64,000 nucleotides of DNA from Macrotis lagotis (lineage: Eukaryota > Chordata > Mammalia > Peramelemorphia > Peramelidae): contig NC_133661.1 in the NCBI RefSeq assembly GCF_037893015.1, forward strand, positions 248,864,962 through 248,928,961. The letters are read 5' to 3'. Of this stretch, positions 33,505 through 44,184 are shown one piece after another. A program made the translations under genes and the position numbers. Every line of letters begins with the position of its first letter. Within the stretch, counting starts at the first letter, position 1. The notes under the pieces are model-generated. The model had not been told where the DNA came from. It searched no databases and saw only the letters and a program-made list of their open reading frames with translations.

Positions 33505-33672
33505 AGCAAGACCCTGTTTGCCTCAGTTTCCCTATCTGTAAAATGAGCTGGAGAGGGAATGACAAACCACTGCAGTATCTTTGCCAAGAACACCTCATGA
33601 GTTCATGGGGTCATGAATGGGGTCAAAAACTCCAAGACTCCATGAAACAACTGAACAGCAAAACAAAAAAAA
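33505..33672 (+). repeat. SINE 3' half with RTE-like tail
   Basis: 'gtttgcctcagtttccctat', 'gacaaaccactgcagtatct' and an A-rich end; head missing. Confidence 0.85.
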
Positions 33673-33769
33673 TAATGTAAATGAAAGAAGCTGGGAACTA
33701 TGAGTTTGGAACATTGTATATAGTATCAAACTCAGCTGATGTGTTAGCTAGATTTGCTGAACTGGTTTT

Positions 33770-34062
33770 CTTTTTTATTCTTATGTTTCTTATTTTTATT
33801 TTATCTTTATTTTATTCTTATGTTTCTTTTCTTATCTGCATTTTATTCTTATTCTTATACTTCTATTATTTATTTTATCTTTATTTTATTCTCATATTTA
33901 TCTTCTGTTCTTACATTTGTTTCTTTTATTCTTATTCTTATTTTATCTTTATTCTTGTACTGTTTATTTTCTTTTTCATCTTTTTTTATATTTATTTCAT
34001 TCTTATACCATACCGTGTCTATTTTATCTTTATTTTATTCTTCTATTTTTTTTATTTATTGA
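33770..34062. repeat. T-rich (TTTTATTCTTAT)n-like low-complexity tract
   Basis: About 290 bp of irregular TTTATTCTTAT units. The Phe/Tyr/Ile-rich frames through it are composition artefacts. Confidence 0.9.
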
Positions 34063-34133
34063 GGTGGTTCTCGGTGTTATAGAGGGGGAAAGAATATATC
34101 TGAAAATGAAGATGATGGAAAATCAAAATGATA

Positions 34134-34288
34134 GGGGCGGCTAGGTGGCGCAGTGGATAAAGCACCAGCCCTGGAGTCAGGAGTACCTGGGTTCAAATCC
34201 GGTCTCAGACACTTAATAATTACCTAGCTATGTGGCCCTGGGCAAGCCACTTGACCCCATTTGCCTTGCAAAAACCTAAAACAAAAAA
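34134..34288 (+). mobile_element. WSINE1-like SINE
   Basis: Near-consensus head 'ggcggctaggtggcgcagtg' and tail 'gccttgcaaaaacctaaaac'. Flanking 'aaaatcaaaa' on both sides is a plausible target duplication. Confidence 0.93.
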
Positions 34289-34600
34289 AATCAAAAAGCT
34301 ATCAATAGAAAATAAAATTTAAACAAAGATGTCACCATAGATCTTTCAGTCTATCCAGGGTTTGATAAGAGGTTGGGGCAAGTCTGATATTAAAAAAAAG
34401 ACTATTTACCAGTCAGGGATTGTCACTGACAATTGACAATAGCATCATGGTGAAGTCATTTGATTTGTGATAATGGAAATGAAAGTCTAGAGAGAAACTG
34501 AGTGGAGAGGTATGAATAGGGTAAATAAAGGGCACATCTATTCAAAACCAAGGGAAGGAAAAATAGTAAGAATTGAAAAACAGTTGTGGTGACCTTGAAA
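34289..34600. other. Unassigned stretch
   Basis: No element recognised. Confidence 0.35.
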
Positions 34601-34602
34601 GC

Positions 34603-34797
34603 AGGGATTCTTCACCTTTTTCTTTCTTGAGGAGATCTCTGTCAAGCTGGTAAAATCTACAGACCCTTCTCAGAATGTTTTGGAATATGTAAACTAAAAC
34701 ATATCAGATCACAAATGAAACCATCTGAAATAGAGTTATCAAAATATTGTTTTAAAAAATAAGTTCACTGATCCCAGGTTAAGGACTCCTGCTTTAA
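34603..34797 (+). mobile_element. hAT-like MITE family B
   Basis: Starts CAGGGATTCTTCACC and ends AGGTTAAGGACTCCTG, an imperfect inverted pair about 195 bp apart. Confidence 0.7.
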
Positions 34798-34799
34798 AG

Positions 34800-35200
34800 A
34801 ACATAAATGTTAGCTATATTGTTTTTCTTCTCAGGCTGGGAAGAAGATGAGGTGATGGAATTGAGTCAAATCATTTCATTTTTTATCATGATCATACCAA
34901 ATAACCACTTCCATTAAACATTTCACAGCTGTGTAGACACAGCTTTAAAGGAACAATGCTCAGGAATAGAGTTCTAATAATCAGATCCTGAGACAACAAA
35001 TCTAAGACTTCAAAAAGTGAAGGATTCCCAGAGAGGAAGAACTTTCTGGGGGCTCCTCCTTAAGCAGAGCACTGAAAAGTGTTGTGCACAATTGTAGACC
35101 TGCCAGTGTGGACCACCACAGAACCTCTGGCAATTCCCCAGATCCAAAGGTTTCTTTTCTGCTCACACTCTTTCAGACCTCTTCACTGGATCTGGAATTG
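34800..35200. other. Unassigned stretch
   Basis: No element or exon recognised; some GC-richer sequence around 35040-35150. Confidence 0.35.
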
Positions 35201-35204
35201 TTTA

Positions 35205-35635
35205 ATCAATATACATAGGCAATGCGGGAGATAACAAGGAGGTATGAACACTCAGATCCTGCCCTCATGAAGTTTATCATCTAAGAACATTCACATAAAA
35301 AAGAAAGTCAAAATATGGAATACTCTATATGTGGTCAATGTATACAACATATATGTTATGGCCATTTTGTGTTGTAATTATGTGTTAGGCAATGAGGAGA
35401 ATACAAATGCAATTTGATGTAACAGATAAAGGGCAGGTTCTGAATTCAGGAATTCCTGAGTTATGTGACCCTGGGCAAGGAGTTTAAGTTCTGTTTGCCT
35501 CAGTTTCCTGAATTGTGAAATAAAAGATAATAATAATAACTCCCTCCCTAGGTTACTGTGAGGATCAAATGAGATCAAATTCATAAAGTCTTTAGCACAA
35601 TGTCTGACAGAAAACAAGTGCTATAGAGATAAATG
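35205..35635 (+). repeat. L2 end (antisense) then MIR-type SINE (sense)
   Basis: 35205-35330 'gatcctgccctcatgaagtt' is antisense L2. 35415-35635 'gtgaccctgggcaaggagtt' and 'gtttgcctcagtttcctgaa' is sense MIR-type. Confidence 0.7.
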
Positions 35636-35902
35636 TTTCTTTACTTCCCCTACCCTAGAAAGGGGAAACAATCTAGACACAAGTACAGAGATAAGTAAGC
35701 ACCTTGAGGTCAGGAGAGTATTTTTCATTGTATAATTCATGCAATAGGAGACTGCAGCATATATAACAATCAGGATTTTCCCAAAAGACAAAACTGTGTA
35801 ACATTTGTTGAAATGTCATATTTTCAAAAAGTCCATGTTCAATATAAATCCATGATCAATATAAACAGAGAATATTAGAACTGAACCCTAAGGATCATCT
35901 AG

Positions 35903-36225
35903 GCCAGGCTTTCTTAACCTGGGGTCAGTGAACTTCTTTCTCATCACATTCAACTTAGATCAATGCATACTATGGGAACAATGTAAAGACTAACAAACTG
36001 CATTCTGTGGGGGGTGGGGGGAAGATTGGGGGGAAATCGTAAAACTCAAAATAAATAAAACCTTTCTAAAATAAAAAAAGATAATTATATTTCAATGTAA
36101 TCAGTTTCCTTTGTAATCTTAAATACTTTATTTTATATGTTTAAAGTGTGTTTTAAAAAAAATAAAACCAAATAAAAAAATTTAAAAAAAAATTGGTTGA
36201 GAAAGGATCCACAGTATCTACCTGT
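35903..36225 (-). mobile_element. hAT-like MITE family B, antisense, interrupted
   Basis: Left part 'ctttcttaacctggggtcag' and right part 'atttcaatgtaatcagtttc' to 'gagaaaggatccacagtatc' belong to one copy, split by the L1 tail at about 35950-36075. Confidence 0.65.
35950..36075 (+). repeat. L1 3' terminus inserted in the MITE
   Basis: 'actatgggaacaatgtaaag', a G-rich tract (36007-36033) and 'gtaaaactcaaaataaataa'. It is a 5'-truncated L1-type insertion. Confidence 0.75.
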
Positions 36226-36264
36226 CTTCCAAAGGTATCTATGTCCCCCCCAAAAGATTAATAA

Positions 36265-36428
36265 CCTTTGATCTATCCCAATTCCTTTATTCTATAAATG
36301 AGGAAACTGAAGCCCAAAAGATTAAGCCACTCAGTCATGGATACATGACAGCTAGTTAGCAGCAGCTCTGGGACAAGAATCTTGGTTTCCTGATTCCCAG
36401 ACCATTGCTCTTTCGATCCACTATCATA
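36265..36428 (-). repeat. MIR, antisense
   Basis: 'ctataaatgaggaaactgaa' and 'attgctctttcgatccacta'. Confidence 0.75.
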
Positions 36429-36555
36429 AACACATACACATATTTATATATAATATTTTTATATACCAGAAAATTTTTACAATTGTTAAAAATGTAGTAA
36501 TAAATTAGATCTATTGACAGATCTTTAGATAGATCTACATGATAAAGTATATGTA

Positions 36556-36880
36556 AGACAGCTAGGTAGTTCTCTTGCTAGAGCAATGAACCTGCAAATC
36601 ATTTAACTCTATTGGCCTCACTTTCTTCATCTGTAAAATGAACTGGAGAAGGAAACAGCAAACCACTTCAGTACATTTGCTAAGAAAACCCCAAATGTGG
36701 TCGTGAAAAATCAGACACAACTAAAATCACTCAATAAAAGTCTCTACTACAACCCTCCTAGGTGACTTTGGGCAAATCATTTCGCATCTCTGAGACTCCA
36801 TTTATTTAAAAATGGAGGGATTTCCCAAATGATCTTCAGGGTTACATTCCATTTACCATGATTATTCTCTGACTCAATGA
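36556..36880 (+). repeat. SINE with RTE-like tail, then MIR fragment
   Basis: 36556-36742 has an internal deletion of the middle ('gacagctaggtagttctctt' to 'cttcatctgtaaaatgaact'). 36755-36880 is a MIR piece. Confidence 0.8.
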
Positions 36881-36973
36881 TTCATTGAGACAGTTTTCTA
36901 ATAAGCACATTCGCTATACAACCTCAAAGGGCTAGGTATTGGGGATGTGACAATTAAAAAGTGATGTAGACCA

Positions 36974-37120
36974 TGACAGCTAGATGTTGCAGTGGATAGA
37001 GTACCAGACCAGGAGTCAGGAGGACCTGAATTCAAATCCAGCCTCAGACACTTAATAATTACCTAGCTGTGTGGCCTTGGGCAAGTCACTTAACCCCATT
37101 GCCTTGCAAAAACCAAAACA
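36974..37120 (+). mobile_element. WSINE1-like SINE with target duplication
   Basis: Body 'gacagctagatgttgcagtg' to 'attgccttgcaaaaaccaaa'. Flanked by 'aaagtgatgtagacc' before and 'aaagtgacatagacc' after. Confidence 0.92.
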
Positions 37121-37149
37121 AAGTGACATAGACCTTATTCTCAAGGACT

Positions 37150-37245
37150 ACATACATACATACATACATACACACAGAGATACAGATAGATGGATATATG
37201 GGTATCTGTCCATGTATCCATCTATCTACTTATATTTTACCAGGG
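37150..37245. repeat. (CATA)n/(GATA)n microsatellite
   Basis: Six or so CATA units, then GATA and TATC-type units. Confidence 0.8.
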
Positions 37246-37299
37246 GCAAAGAAAGATTGCAACACATTTGGTTGAAGCATAAGAGATATACAGACAAAA

Positions 37300-38210
37300 T
37301 GTTGTAGGGATTTTGAAGAAGAGAACACTTTCAGTAGGGAAGGAGACTAAGGCTTCACAGGGAAAAAACTAATTGAGCTAAGCCTTGAAGGATAAGCAAA
37401 TGGGGCAAGTCATATAAATAAGAATACTGAAAAGTAGAAGGATGGGAGAATGGCGCATCCTAATAATATCTAGAGGTAGAGATGGCCTATAGCATTTGAA
37501 AAAGATTTATAGCCCAATCAAGGACAGCTAGGTGGCTCACCTGAGTCTGGGAAGGTTCATCTCTGTAAGTTTAAATTTAACCCTAGACACCTTCTAGCTG
37601 CATGACTCTGGACAAGTACTTTATCATCTTTATCTCATTTTCTTCATCTGTAAAATGAGCTTTAGAAGAAAATGACAACGACACCAGCATCTTTGCCAAG
37701 AAAACCCCAAATGGGATCACAAAGAGTCTGAAACAACTGAAAAACAACTAAATGACATAGTTCAATTTGACTGAAATGTAAAGAATACAAAAGGAAATAA
37801 CAGGAACTAAAGGTAAGACAACAGGGAATGGTCAGACTGGGGACTAGAAGTCTAAGAAGTATATAATATGATAAAGGGAAATTTATGAATTCAAGAAATG
37901 CTGTGGAGGAAGAACTGACCAGCTTGACAATGGATTGAATATGGGAGCTGAGACAGAGGAAAGAATCAAAGATTACTCAAAGGTATCAACTCTGGATAAC
38001 AGGATGATAAATGGTACTATCAACTAAACAGGGAAGTTTGAGTCATCATGGAAGCTTGTGAGTAAAGATGATGAATTTGCTATTGGACATATTGAGTTTG
38101 AGGTGCTGCTTCAAAAACCCAGGAAGAGATATTCATGGAAAAAATAAAAATTTAATAAGCACTTGTTATGTGCCAGGGCATTGGAGAAACAAAAAACAAG
38201 ATTAAATTAT
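37300..38210 (-). repeat. L2, antisense, with nested SINE
   Basis: 37300-37510 ('gagctaagccttgaaggata') and 37780-38210 ('caggaactaaaggtaagaca', 'ttgagtttgaggtgctgctt', 'acttgttatgtgccagggca') are antisense L2. The SINE is at 37523-37757. Confidence 0.7.
37523..37757 (+). repeat. Full-length SINE with RTE-like tail
   Basis: 'ggacagctaggtggctcacc', 'ttcatctgtaaaatgagctt', 'ccaagaaaaccccaaatggg'. Confidence 0.88.
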
Positions 38211-38584
38211 GGACATTCTACTGGGGGACATCTTTCCAGAAAACATGGATATAGGGACTATATTAGTTGACTGAAGAGGTCCCTCCCAAACTGAGATTCT
38301 ATGAATCTATGAAGAAATTTCATGTCTTAGGGTTCTGAGAATCAAATGAGTTGATCTTTGAAAAACATTTAGCATGACACTTTACGGACTTAATATAATG
38401 ATTGTTTTCTTCCTGGTAACCCATAGAATATGCCCTCAAAAACTTAGAAAAGGAAAAAGCATCTCCAACCACCCCAAAGGAAATCCTAATTTTGATTATT
38501 ATTCAGTCTGTGTAGGGGGAATATAGTATACTGGATTAGAATTCAGATCTCACCTGTGATCCTACAAGTTATTGTCCCCCAAAG

Positions 38585-38800
38585 GATCTAAGAGGAAGCA
38601 TGTTACCTAACTCCTGATAGAGAGGTGATAGACACAAGATCCAGAATGAGACATACATTTCCAGACACAGTTCTGATATGGATTTGTTTGGTTCAACTAT
38701 GCTTTTTTTTTTTTTTTTTTTTTAGTAAGGATTTTCATTCTTTCTTCTGTTTTTCAATGGTGGAGGTAAGGGGAAAAGGGGAGGTTAAGCAATAGTGATG
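38585..38800 (+). repeat. Second type of LINE 3' terminus
   Basis: 'tagagaggtgatagacacaa', 'ccagaatgagacatacattt', a 23-T run, then 'tttttcaatggtggaggtaa'. A cousin lies at 45890-46260. Probably an L1 subfamily 3' UTR. Confidence 0.55.
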
Positions 38801-39645
38801 TCAAAAATGAAATAGCTACTGAAATATTTTTTAAATGCAAGAAGATAATAGAAGGAAATTTGGAAGGAAGCACAAATAAGCAGAACAGTTTTGAAAGTAA
38901 TATATAGAAGATGGCGACAAGAAGGGATCGAGTCTTAGGAGCTCTCTGATAAAATTCATCAGCTAAGGACTCTAACTAAACTTTCGAGAGACAGAATCCA
39001 CAAAGGGACCCAGTGAGGCAGTTCTCCTACTCAAGGTAACCTGGAAAAGAGCAGAAAAGCTCTGCTCCCCGGGGCGGAGGGACAGCCCGCCAGAGGGGTG
39101 GCCCACCAGAGCCAAAGAACTTCAGCCTCCCGGAGGCAGCCCCAGGACGCTGGGGGGTCTCATCTCACAGCAGCGGGGGAGTCTCCTGAGCTGCACCCCG
39201 AGGAGCACCGGGCACAAAGTGGGGGAACAGCGAGGGACTTCTGCCAGAGCGAGCACGTGGAGCCCAGCCCTCAGGGCACACAGCCAGCAACTTGGTCTTT
39301 CTGCAGCCCAGAACCAGGAACAGAAGCAGGAGCTGGGTAAGCAGGAGCCCCCAGGGCATGAGCCCATTGAGCTAAGGGAGGGGAGTGAAGAGAGAGAGAG
39401 ACTGCGGAGTTCTGTCCTCTGCCTCTGGAACAGGACTCTGGGGCTCTGAACACATTCAGATCCTGATAGCAGTCTAGGCCCCCCATAGAACAGCAGGGCC
39501 CCCCCACCTCAGCCCCGTGGCAGAGGGGAGGCACATATGGTCATTCACAGACCAGGAGGGAGGACAGAGCCTCACACACTGAGACCCTTGTGGGAGTGTC
39601 CCAAAAGCTCAAGAAACACCCCAAAACCAGGCCCAGGCTGGGAAA

Positions 39646-40750
39646 ATGAGCAAGCAGAGAAACAAAAAGAAGACTATTGAGAAATATTTTGCAAATGAGC
39701 CCAAGAAGGACCAAAATACTCAGTCTGAAGATGGGGAAGCACAAGCTCCTGCATCTAAAGACTCCAAGAAAAACAGAAACTGGGCTCAGGCTATGACAGA
39801 GCTCAAAAAAGACTTTGAAAATCAAATGAGGGAGTTGAAAGAAAAACCGGGAAAAGAAAGGAGAGAGATGCAGGAAAAACATGAAAATGTTTTAGTCAAG
39901 GAAATCAAAAAAAATTCTGAAGAAAACAGCATGCTAAAAACCAGCTTAGGTCAAATGGATAAAACAGTTCAAAAAGTTATTAAGGAGAAGAATGCTTTAA
40001 AAAGCAAAATTGGCCAGATGGAAAAAGAGATAAGAAAACTCTCTGAGGAGAACAAATCCTTCAGACAAAGAATAGAATTCAGGGAGATTGATGAATTTAC
40101 CAGAAATCAGGAATCAATACTTCAAAACCAAAAAAATTGAAAAATTAGAAGAAAATGTGAAATATCTCATTGAAAAAACAACTGATATGGAAAACAGACT
40201 TAGGAAAGATAATTTAAAAATTATTGGAATACCTGAAAGTCATGATCAGGAAAAGAGCCTTGACATCATTTTCAAAGAATTACTACAGGAACATTGCCCT
40301 GATATTCTAGAAGCAGAGGACAAAATAGAAATGGAGAGAATCCACTGATCCCCCAGAGAAAGAGATCCCAAAAAACCAACCCCTAGGAATATTATAGCCA
40401 AGTTCCAGAACTCCCAAGTCAAAGAGAAAATATTACAAGCAGCCAGAAGGACACAGTTCAAATATCATGGAGCTGCAGTCAGGATCACACAGGACTTAGC
40501 AGCAGCTACATTGGAAGCTCATAGGGCTTGGAATACAATTATACCGGAAGGCAAGAGAGCTTAGAATGCAGCCAAGAATGAACTACCCAGCAAGGCTGAA
40601 TGTCCTCTTCCAGGGAAAAAGATGGACTTTCAATGAACCAGGGGAATTTCAAATGTTCCTTTTGGAATGGCCAGAGCTGAACAGAAGGTTTGATCTTCAG
40701 ATACAGGACTCAGGTGAAGCATGGAGATTGGAGGAGAGGGGGGAAATATG
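39646..40750 (+). pseudogene. HAL1 ORF1-like RNA-binding protein, broken
   Basis: ORF1-type proteins trimerise through a coiled coil and bind RNA of their own element. The frame starts MSKQRNKKK. Residues about 40-160 are Lys/Glu-rich heptad coiled coil. The RRM-like part is in the +1 frame (40140-40345, 'DNLKIIGIPES', 'ERIH'). The C-terminal domain follows: 'PRNIIAKFQNSQVKEKIL', 'GAAVRITQDLAAATLEAHR' and 'MNYPARLNVLFQGKRWTF'. Breaks are a frame change near 40090-40140, a TGA at 40346-40348 that looks like a decayed CGA arginine codon, and a further frame change near 40563. So the protein cannot be made intact, yet few lesions have accumulated. Confidence 0.82.
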
Positions 40751-41221
40751 AGGGACTTAATGATGATGAACTGCATGTATTCCTGAATAGAAAAATGACA
40801 CTGATAATACTCATATGAACCTTCTCAGTTAATAGAGCAGGTAGAGAGAGCTTTTATAGTTGAAGCACAGGAGAAAGCTGAATTCGAAGATAAAATATGG
40901 TGTAAAAATGGAGTCAATAGAAAAAAAGGGAAATGGAATGGGAGAAAGAAAAAGGAGAGGGGGAATAGGCCAAGATATTTCACGTAAGATTTTTTTTGAT
41001 TACAATGATATGGAAAGGGGGAAGCAAGGGGGAATGAGGGAACCTTTGCTCTCATCAGAGATGGCTAGGAGAGGAAACAGCAAATATACTCAATGGGGTA
41101 TAGACATCTGGAGTAAGAAGGAGGGGGGAGCAGGGGGAAGGGGTGGGGATGTGAATAAAGGAGGAGAGGATGGACCATGGGGGGTGAGAGTGGCCAGATA
41201 TAACACATTTTCTTTCTTACT

Positions 41222-41365
41222 TCTTGCAAGGGGCTGGGATTGGAAGGCCTGCCCAGGACCATAGGGCCAGGTGGATGCTGGGCCTAAGGGGTGGTATGGG
41301 GGCTCGGGGCCTCTTGGCCCCAGGACCAGGGATCTGTCTGCTGTGCCACTCAGCGACCCTACAGC
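41222..41365 (-). repeat. GC-rich SINE-like segment, antisense
   Basis: 'ttgcaaggggctgggattgg' to 'ctgctgtgccactcagcgac' matches the antisense SINE plan but is unusually GC-rich; it may be part of the HAL1 3' UTR. Confidence 0.55.
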
Positions 41366-41547
41366 AGAGTCAGAGTGAAAGGAGAGAGAAAATAGAGTAC
41401 GTGGTAGTGGAGAAATAAGAAAGGAGGGAGTTGCGATCAGCAATGGCAATGGTGGAAAAATATGGAAATAACTTTTGTAATGGACTTATCATAAAGAATG
41501 AGATCCACCCATGACAGAGTTGTTGGTGTTGGAACAAAGACTGAAGC

Positions 41548-41806
41548 ACATTTTTTGTTTTTATTATTTGGGGGAGGGTGCAGGGCAAGTGGGGCTGGGT
41601 GGCCTGCCTGGGGCTACATAGAGGGGTGATCTTTGGGTGTCTGGGGCCGGATTTGGACCCAGGTGCTCCTGGCTCAAGGGCCAATGCTCTGTATGCCACC
41701 CAGCCACCCCTACTATTATTACTATTTTATTTTATTTTGGGTCCTTTTTTCAGGTCCTCCTGACTCCAGGGCCAGTGCTCTATCCATTGTGCCACCTAAC
41801 TGCCCC
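41548..41806 (-). repeat. Two antisense SINEs after HAL1
   Basis: 41548-41711 is GC-rich ('ggccggatttggacccaggt'). 41755-41806 is a truncated head ('ctatccattgtgccacctaa'). Confidence 0.8.
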
Positions 41807-41847
41807 TTATTTTGCAAATCTTTGTCTTTTTTCCTCCTTATTCATTC

Positions 41848-41990
41848 ATCCATTCATTTGTTTTCTGATTACATGTAAAGATAGTTTTCAACATTCTTTT
41901 GCAAATTTTTGAGTACCATATTTCCCCCCCCCCACTCTCTTCCCACCCTCTCCCAAACAATCTGATATGAAACCTTAGTTGTTAATTAAT
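41848..41990 (-). repeat. L1 3' end, antisense
   Basis: 'gattacatgtaaagatagtt', 'ttcaacattcttttgcaaat', a C-rich tract, then 'aacaatctgatatgaaacct'. Confidence 0.8.
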
Positions 41991-41997
41991 TTTTTAT

Positions 41998-42112
41998 ATA
42001 AGGCAATGGGGTTAAGTAACTTGCCCAAAGTCACACAGCTAGGCAATTATTAAGTGTCTGAGGTCATGAATTCAGGTCCGGTGCTCTCTCCACTGTGCCA
42101 CCTAGTTGCCCC
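41998..42112 (-). repeat. SINE, antisense
   Basis: 'ggttaagtaacttgcccaaa' to 'actgtgccacctagttgccc', with a short internal deletion. Confidence 0.9.
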
Positions 42113-42126
42113 AAAACCTTAAAGTC

Positions 42127-42282
42127 TTTTTTTTTTTAGGTTTTTGCAAGGCAAATGGGGTTAAGTGGCTTGCCTAAGGCCACACAGCTAGGTAATTATT
42201 AAGTGTCTGAGCCCGGATTTGAACCCAGGTACTCCTGGCTCCAGGGCCCATGCTTTATCCACTGCACCACCTAGCTGCCCCA
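42127..42282 (-). mobile_element. WSINE1-like SINE, antisense, with target duplication
   Basis: 'aggtttttgcaaggcaaatg' to 'ctgcaccacctagctgcccc'. Perfect 11-bp duplication 'accttaaagtc' on both sides (about 42116-42126 and 42283-42293). Confidence 0.95.
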
Positions 42283-42309
42283 CCTTAAAGTCTTAAAACA
42301 GAATGTCTA

Positions 42310-42640
42310 CCCACCTTTACTTATCTCTCATGTTTATAACCATAGGTTTGTATCTTTGACTCTTCTCCCTCCTTCGCTTCTCAAATAGATGACCTATCTG
42401 AACAACTTTTGCATCTCTCCTCTCTTCTTCAGTCCCCTACTACACATTCTCCTATTGCAATAGTCATCTAAACCAGTTTTTCAGCTTCTACTCTTTACCC
42501 TTTTCCAATCCATCCTTCACACCTCAAAAATTTTCACTGACTCCCTACTGCCTTCCAAATAAAATTCCAACTCCTTAACTTGGCATTCAAGGCAAGTCTC
42601 CACCCAACAACAATTTATATTTTCTCCTATTACTTCTAGC
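42310..42640 (+). repeat. L2, sense
   Basis: 'tattgcaatagtcatctaaa', 'ctccctactgccttccaaat', 'taacttggcattcaaggcaa'. It resumes at 43430-43575 after the microsatellites. Confidence 0.75.
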
Positions 42641-42716
42641 ATGCAATCTTTCTGTCTTTCCTTCCTTCCTTCTTTCCATCTTTTTCTTTCTTTCCATCTT
42701 TCTTTCTTTCTTTCCT

Positions 42717-42748
<32 letters not shown>

Positions 42749-43013
42749 TCCATCTTTCCATCTTTCTTTCCTTCTTTCCATCTTTCTTTCTTTCTTTCCA
42801 TCTTTCCATCTTTCTTTCTTTCCATCTTTCCATCTTTCCTTCTTTCTTTCTTTCCATCTTTCCATCTTTCTTTCTTTCCATCTTTCCATCTTTCTTTCTT
42901 TCTATCTTTCTTTCTTTCTTTCTTTCCATCTTTCTTTCTTTCTTTCCATCTTTCCATCTTTCTTTCTTTCTTTCTTTCCATCTTTCCATCTTTCTTTCTT
43001 TCTTCCTTCCTTC

Positions 43014-43069
<56 letters not shown>

Positions 43070-43075
43070 TTCTTC
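42641..43075. repeat. (CTTT)n microsatellite with CATCTTTC variant units
   Basis: About 435 bp. Pure CTTT runs alternate with CCATCTTT-type units in a partly regular higher-order pattern, ending in a pure CTTT run (43014-43070). Frames through it on either strand are artefacts. Confidence 0.95.
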
Positions 43076-43218
43076 CTCTGCTTCCTCTTCCTTCTCCTTC
43101 TTCTTCTTCTTCTTTGACTTCAACTTCCATTGATCAGGACAGATTTTTCTCACGCTCTTTCTTAAGCCATGTGGAGCACCACAGGGCTCCTCCATGCCAT
43201 GTGGCCAGATAGACTCTC

Positions 43219-43220
43219 GA

Positions 43221-43253
<33 letters not shown>

Positions 43254-43421
43254 CCCCTCCCTCCCTCCCTCCCTTCCTTCCTTCCTTCCTTCCTTCCTTC
43301 CTTTTTTCAGAGGCAGTTAGGGTGAAGTCACTTGCCCAGGATCACACAGCTCACAAGTATCTAAGGCCACATTTGAACTCCCAGGCCCCATCTCTACCCA
43401 CTGCATTACCTAGCTGCCTCA
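43219..43421 (-). repeat. (CT)n/(CCTT)n tract and antisense SINE
   Basis: 43219-43302 is CT then CCTT repeat. 43303-43421 is a SINE from 'aagtcacttgcccaggatca' to 'ctgcattacctagctgcctc'. Confidence 0.88.
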
Positions 43422-43429
43422 TGCAATCT

Positions 43430-43690
43430 ATTTCAACCAATGCCCTCCAGTTCTCTCTTCCCCTATTCAATCACTGCTTCCTTCAGAAAGCCTTCCCAGA
43501 TCCACCAAAAGGTGACAGTCTTCTACAGACCTCACACTGCACTCTCTTTGTAACTCATGTGTCATTATATACTGAGAAGCAGCTGTCTATAGAGGACCAA
43601 CCTTGGACTCAAAAGACCTGGGTTCAAGTCACATGGAAGCCATGTGAACATGGGTAAATCGAGCAACTCTCTAAAACTGCATTGGTAAAT
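43430..43690 (+). repeat. L2 continuation then MIR
   Basis: 43430-43575 'gcttccttcagaaagccttc' is sense L2. 43585-43690 'aagacctgggttcaagtcac' is MIR. Confidence 0.7.
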
Positions 43691-43742
43691 GGCAAGTTTG
43701 GACCAAAAAATTTATTTATTTCAGCATTTCTTATTGCTATAG

Positions 43743-43975
43743 GGGCAGTTAGGTGGCACAATGAATGGATAGAATCCCAGACCTAGAGTCAGGAAGATCT
43801 TAGTTCAAATCTGGTCTCAGTCATTTATAACAAGTCACTTAACTCTGTTTGCCTCAGTTTCCTCATCCACCAATAATCTGGAAAAGGAAATGACAAACTG
43901 CTCCAGTATCTTTGTGAAGAAAACTCCAAATGGGGTCATGAAGAGTCAGACATAATTGGAATGACTGAACAATAA
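43743..43975 (+). repeat. Full-length SINE with RTE-like tail
   Basis: 'gggcagttaggtggcacaat', 'ctgtttgcctcagtttcctc', 'tgcccaaatggggtcatgaa'-type tail at 43925. Confidence 0.9.
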
Positions 43976-44184
43976 ATAGATTGTTAGAATCCTTTAAAAT
44001 TTCCTTCTTAAGCAAAGCTCTACTGTCCCTACTACCTTAAATACCCCTCTGGAACCTATGATCTTAACCTCATTACCTGGAATTAAGCAACCAAAAACAT
44101 GGATAACATTAGCCTCTAAGGGCCTAAGCCAACCACTCAAACTAGCATGTGCCAATGAACCCAAGCTCTAAAGAAAAACAGTCA

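Larger units (their letters stand above)
38909..41545 (+). mobile_element. HAL1 (half-L1) retrotransposon, nearly full length
   Basis: Starts with AGAAGATGGCGACAAGAAGG, an L1-type 5' end containing a YY1-like AAGATGGC, followed by a GC-rich, CpG-bearing 5' UTR of about 740 bp (to 39645). One ORF region follows (39646 to about 40750), homologous to L1 ORF1. Then comes a purine-rich 3' UTR of about 0.8 kb with no trace of reverse transcriptase. Absence of ORF2 is the defining HAL1 trait. It lies antisense to JDP2. The 3' end is approximate because GC-rich SINE-like pieces occur at 41222-41365 and 41548-41711. Confidence 0.82.

Noticed and set aside
33681..34144. Phe/Tyr/Ile-rich frames resembling membrane proteins
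   Set aside because: They come from a T-rich low-complexity tract; apparent hydrophobicity is compositional.
39098..39534. Several overlapping frames in both strands
   Set aside because: They lie in the GC-rich HAL1 5' UTR and overlap each other; none has protein-like features.
42517..43195. Long Lys/Glu/Arg-rich frames (up to 164 codons) on the minus strand and Phe/Ser/Leu-rich frames on the plus strand
   Set aside because: They translate a CTTT microsatellite, which has no stops in several frames; no real gene.
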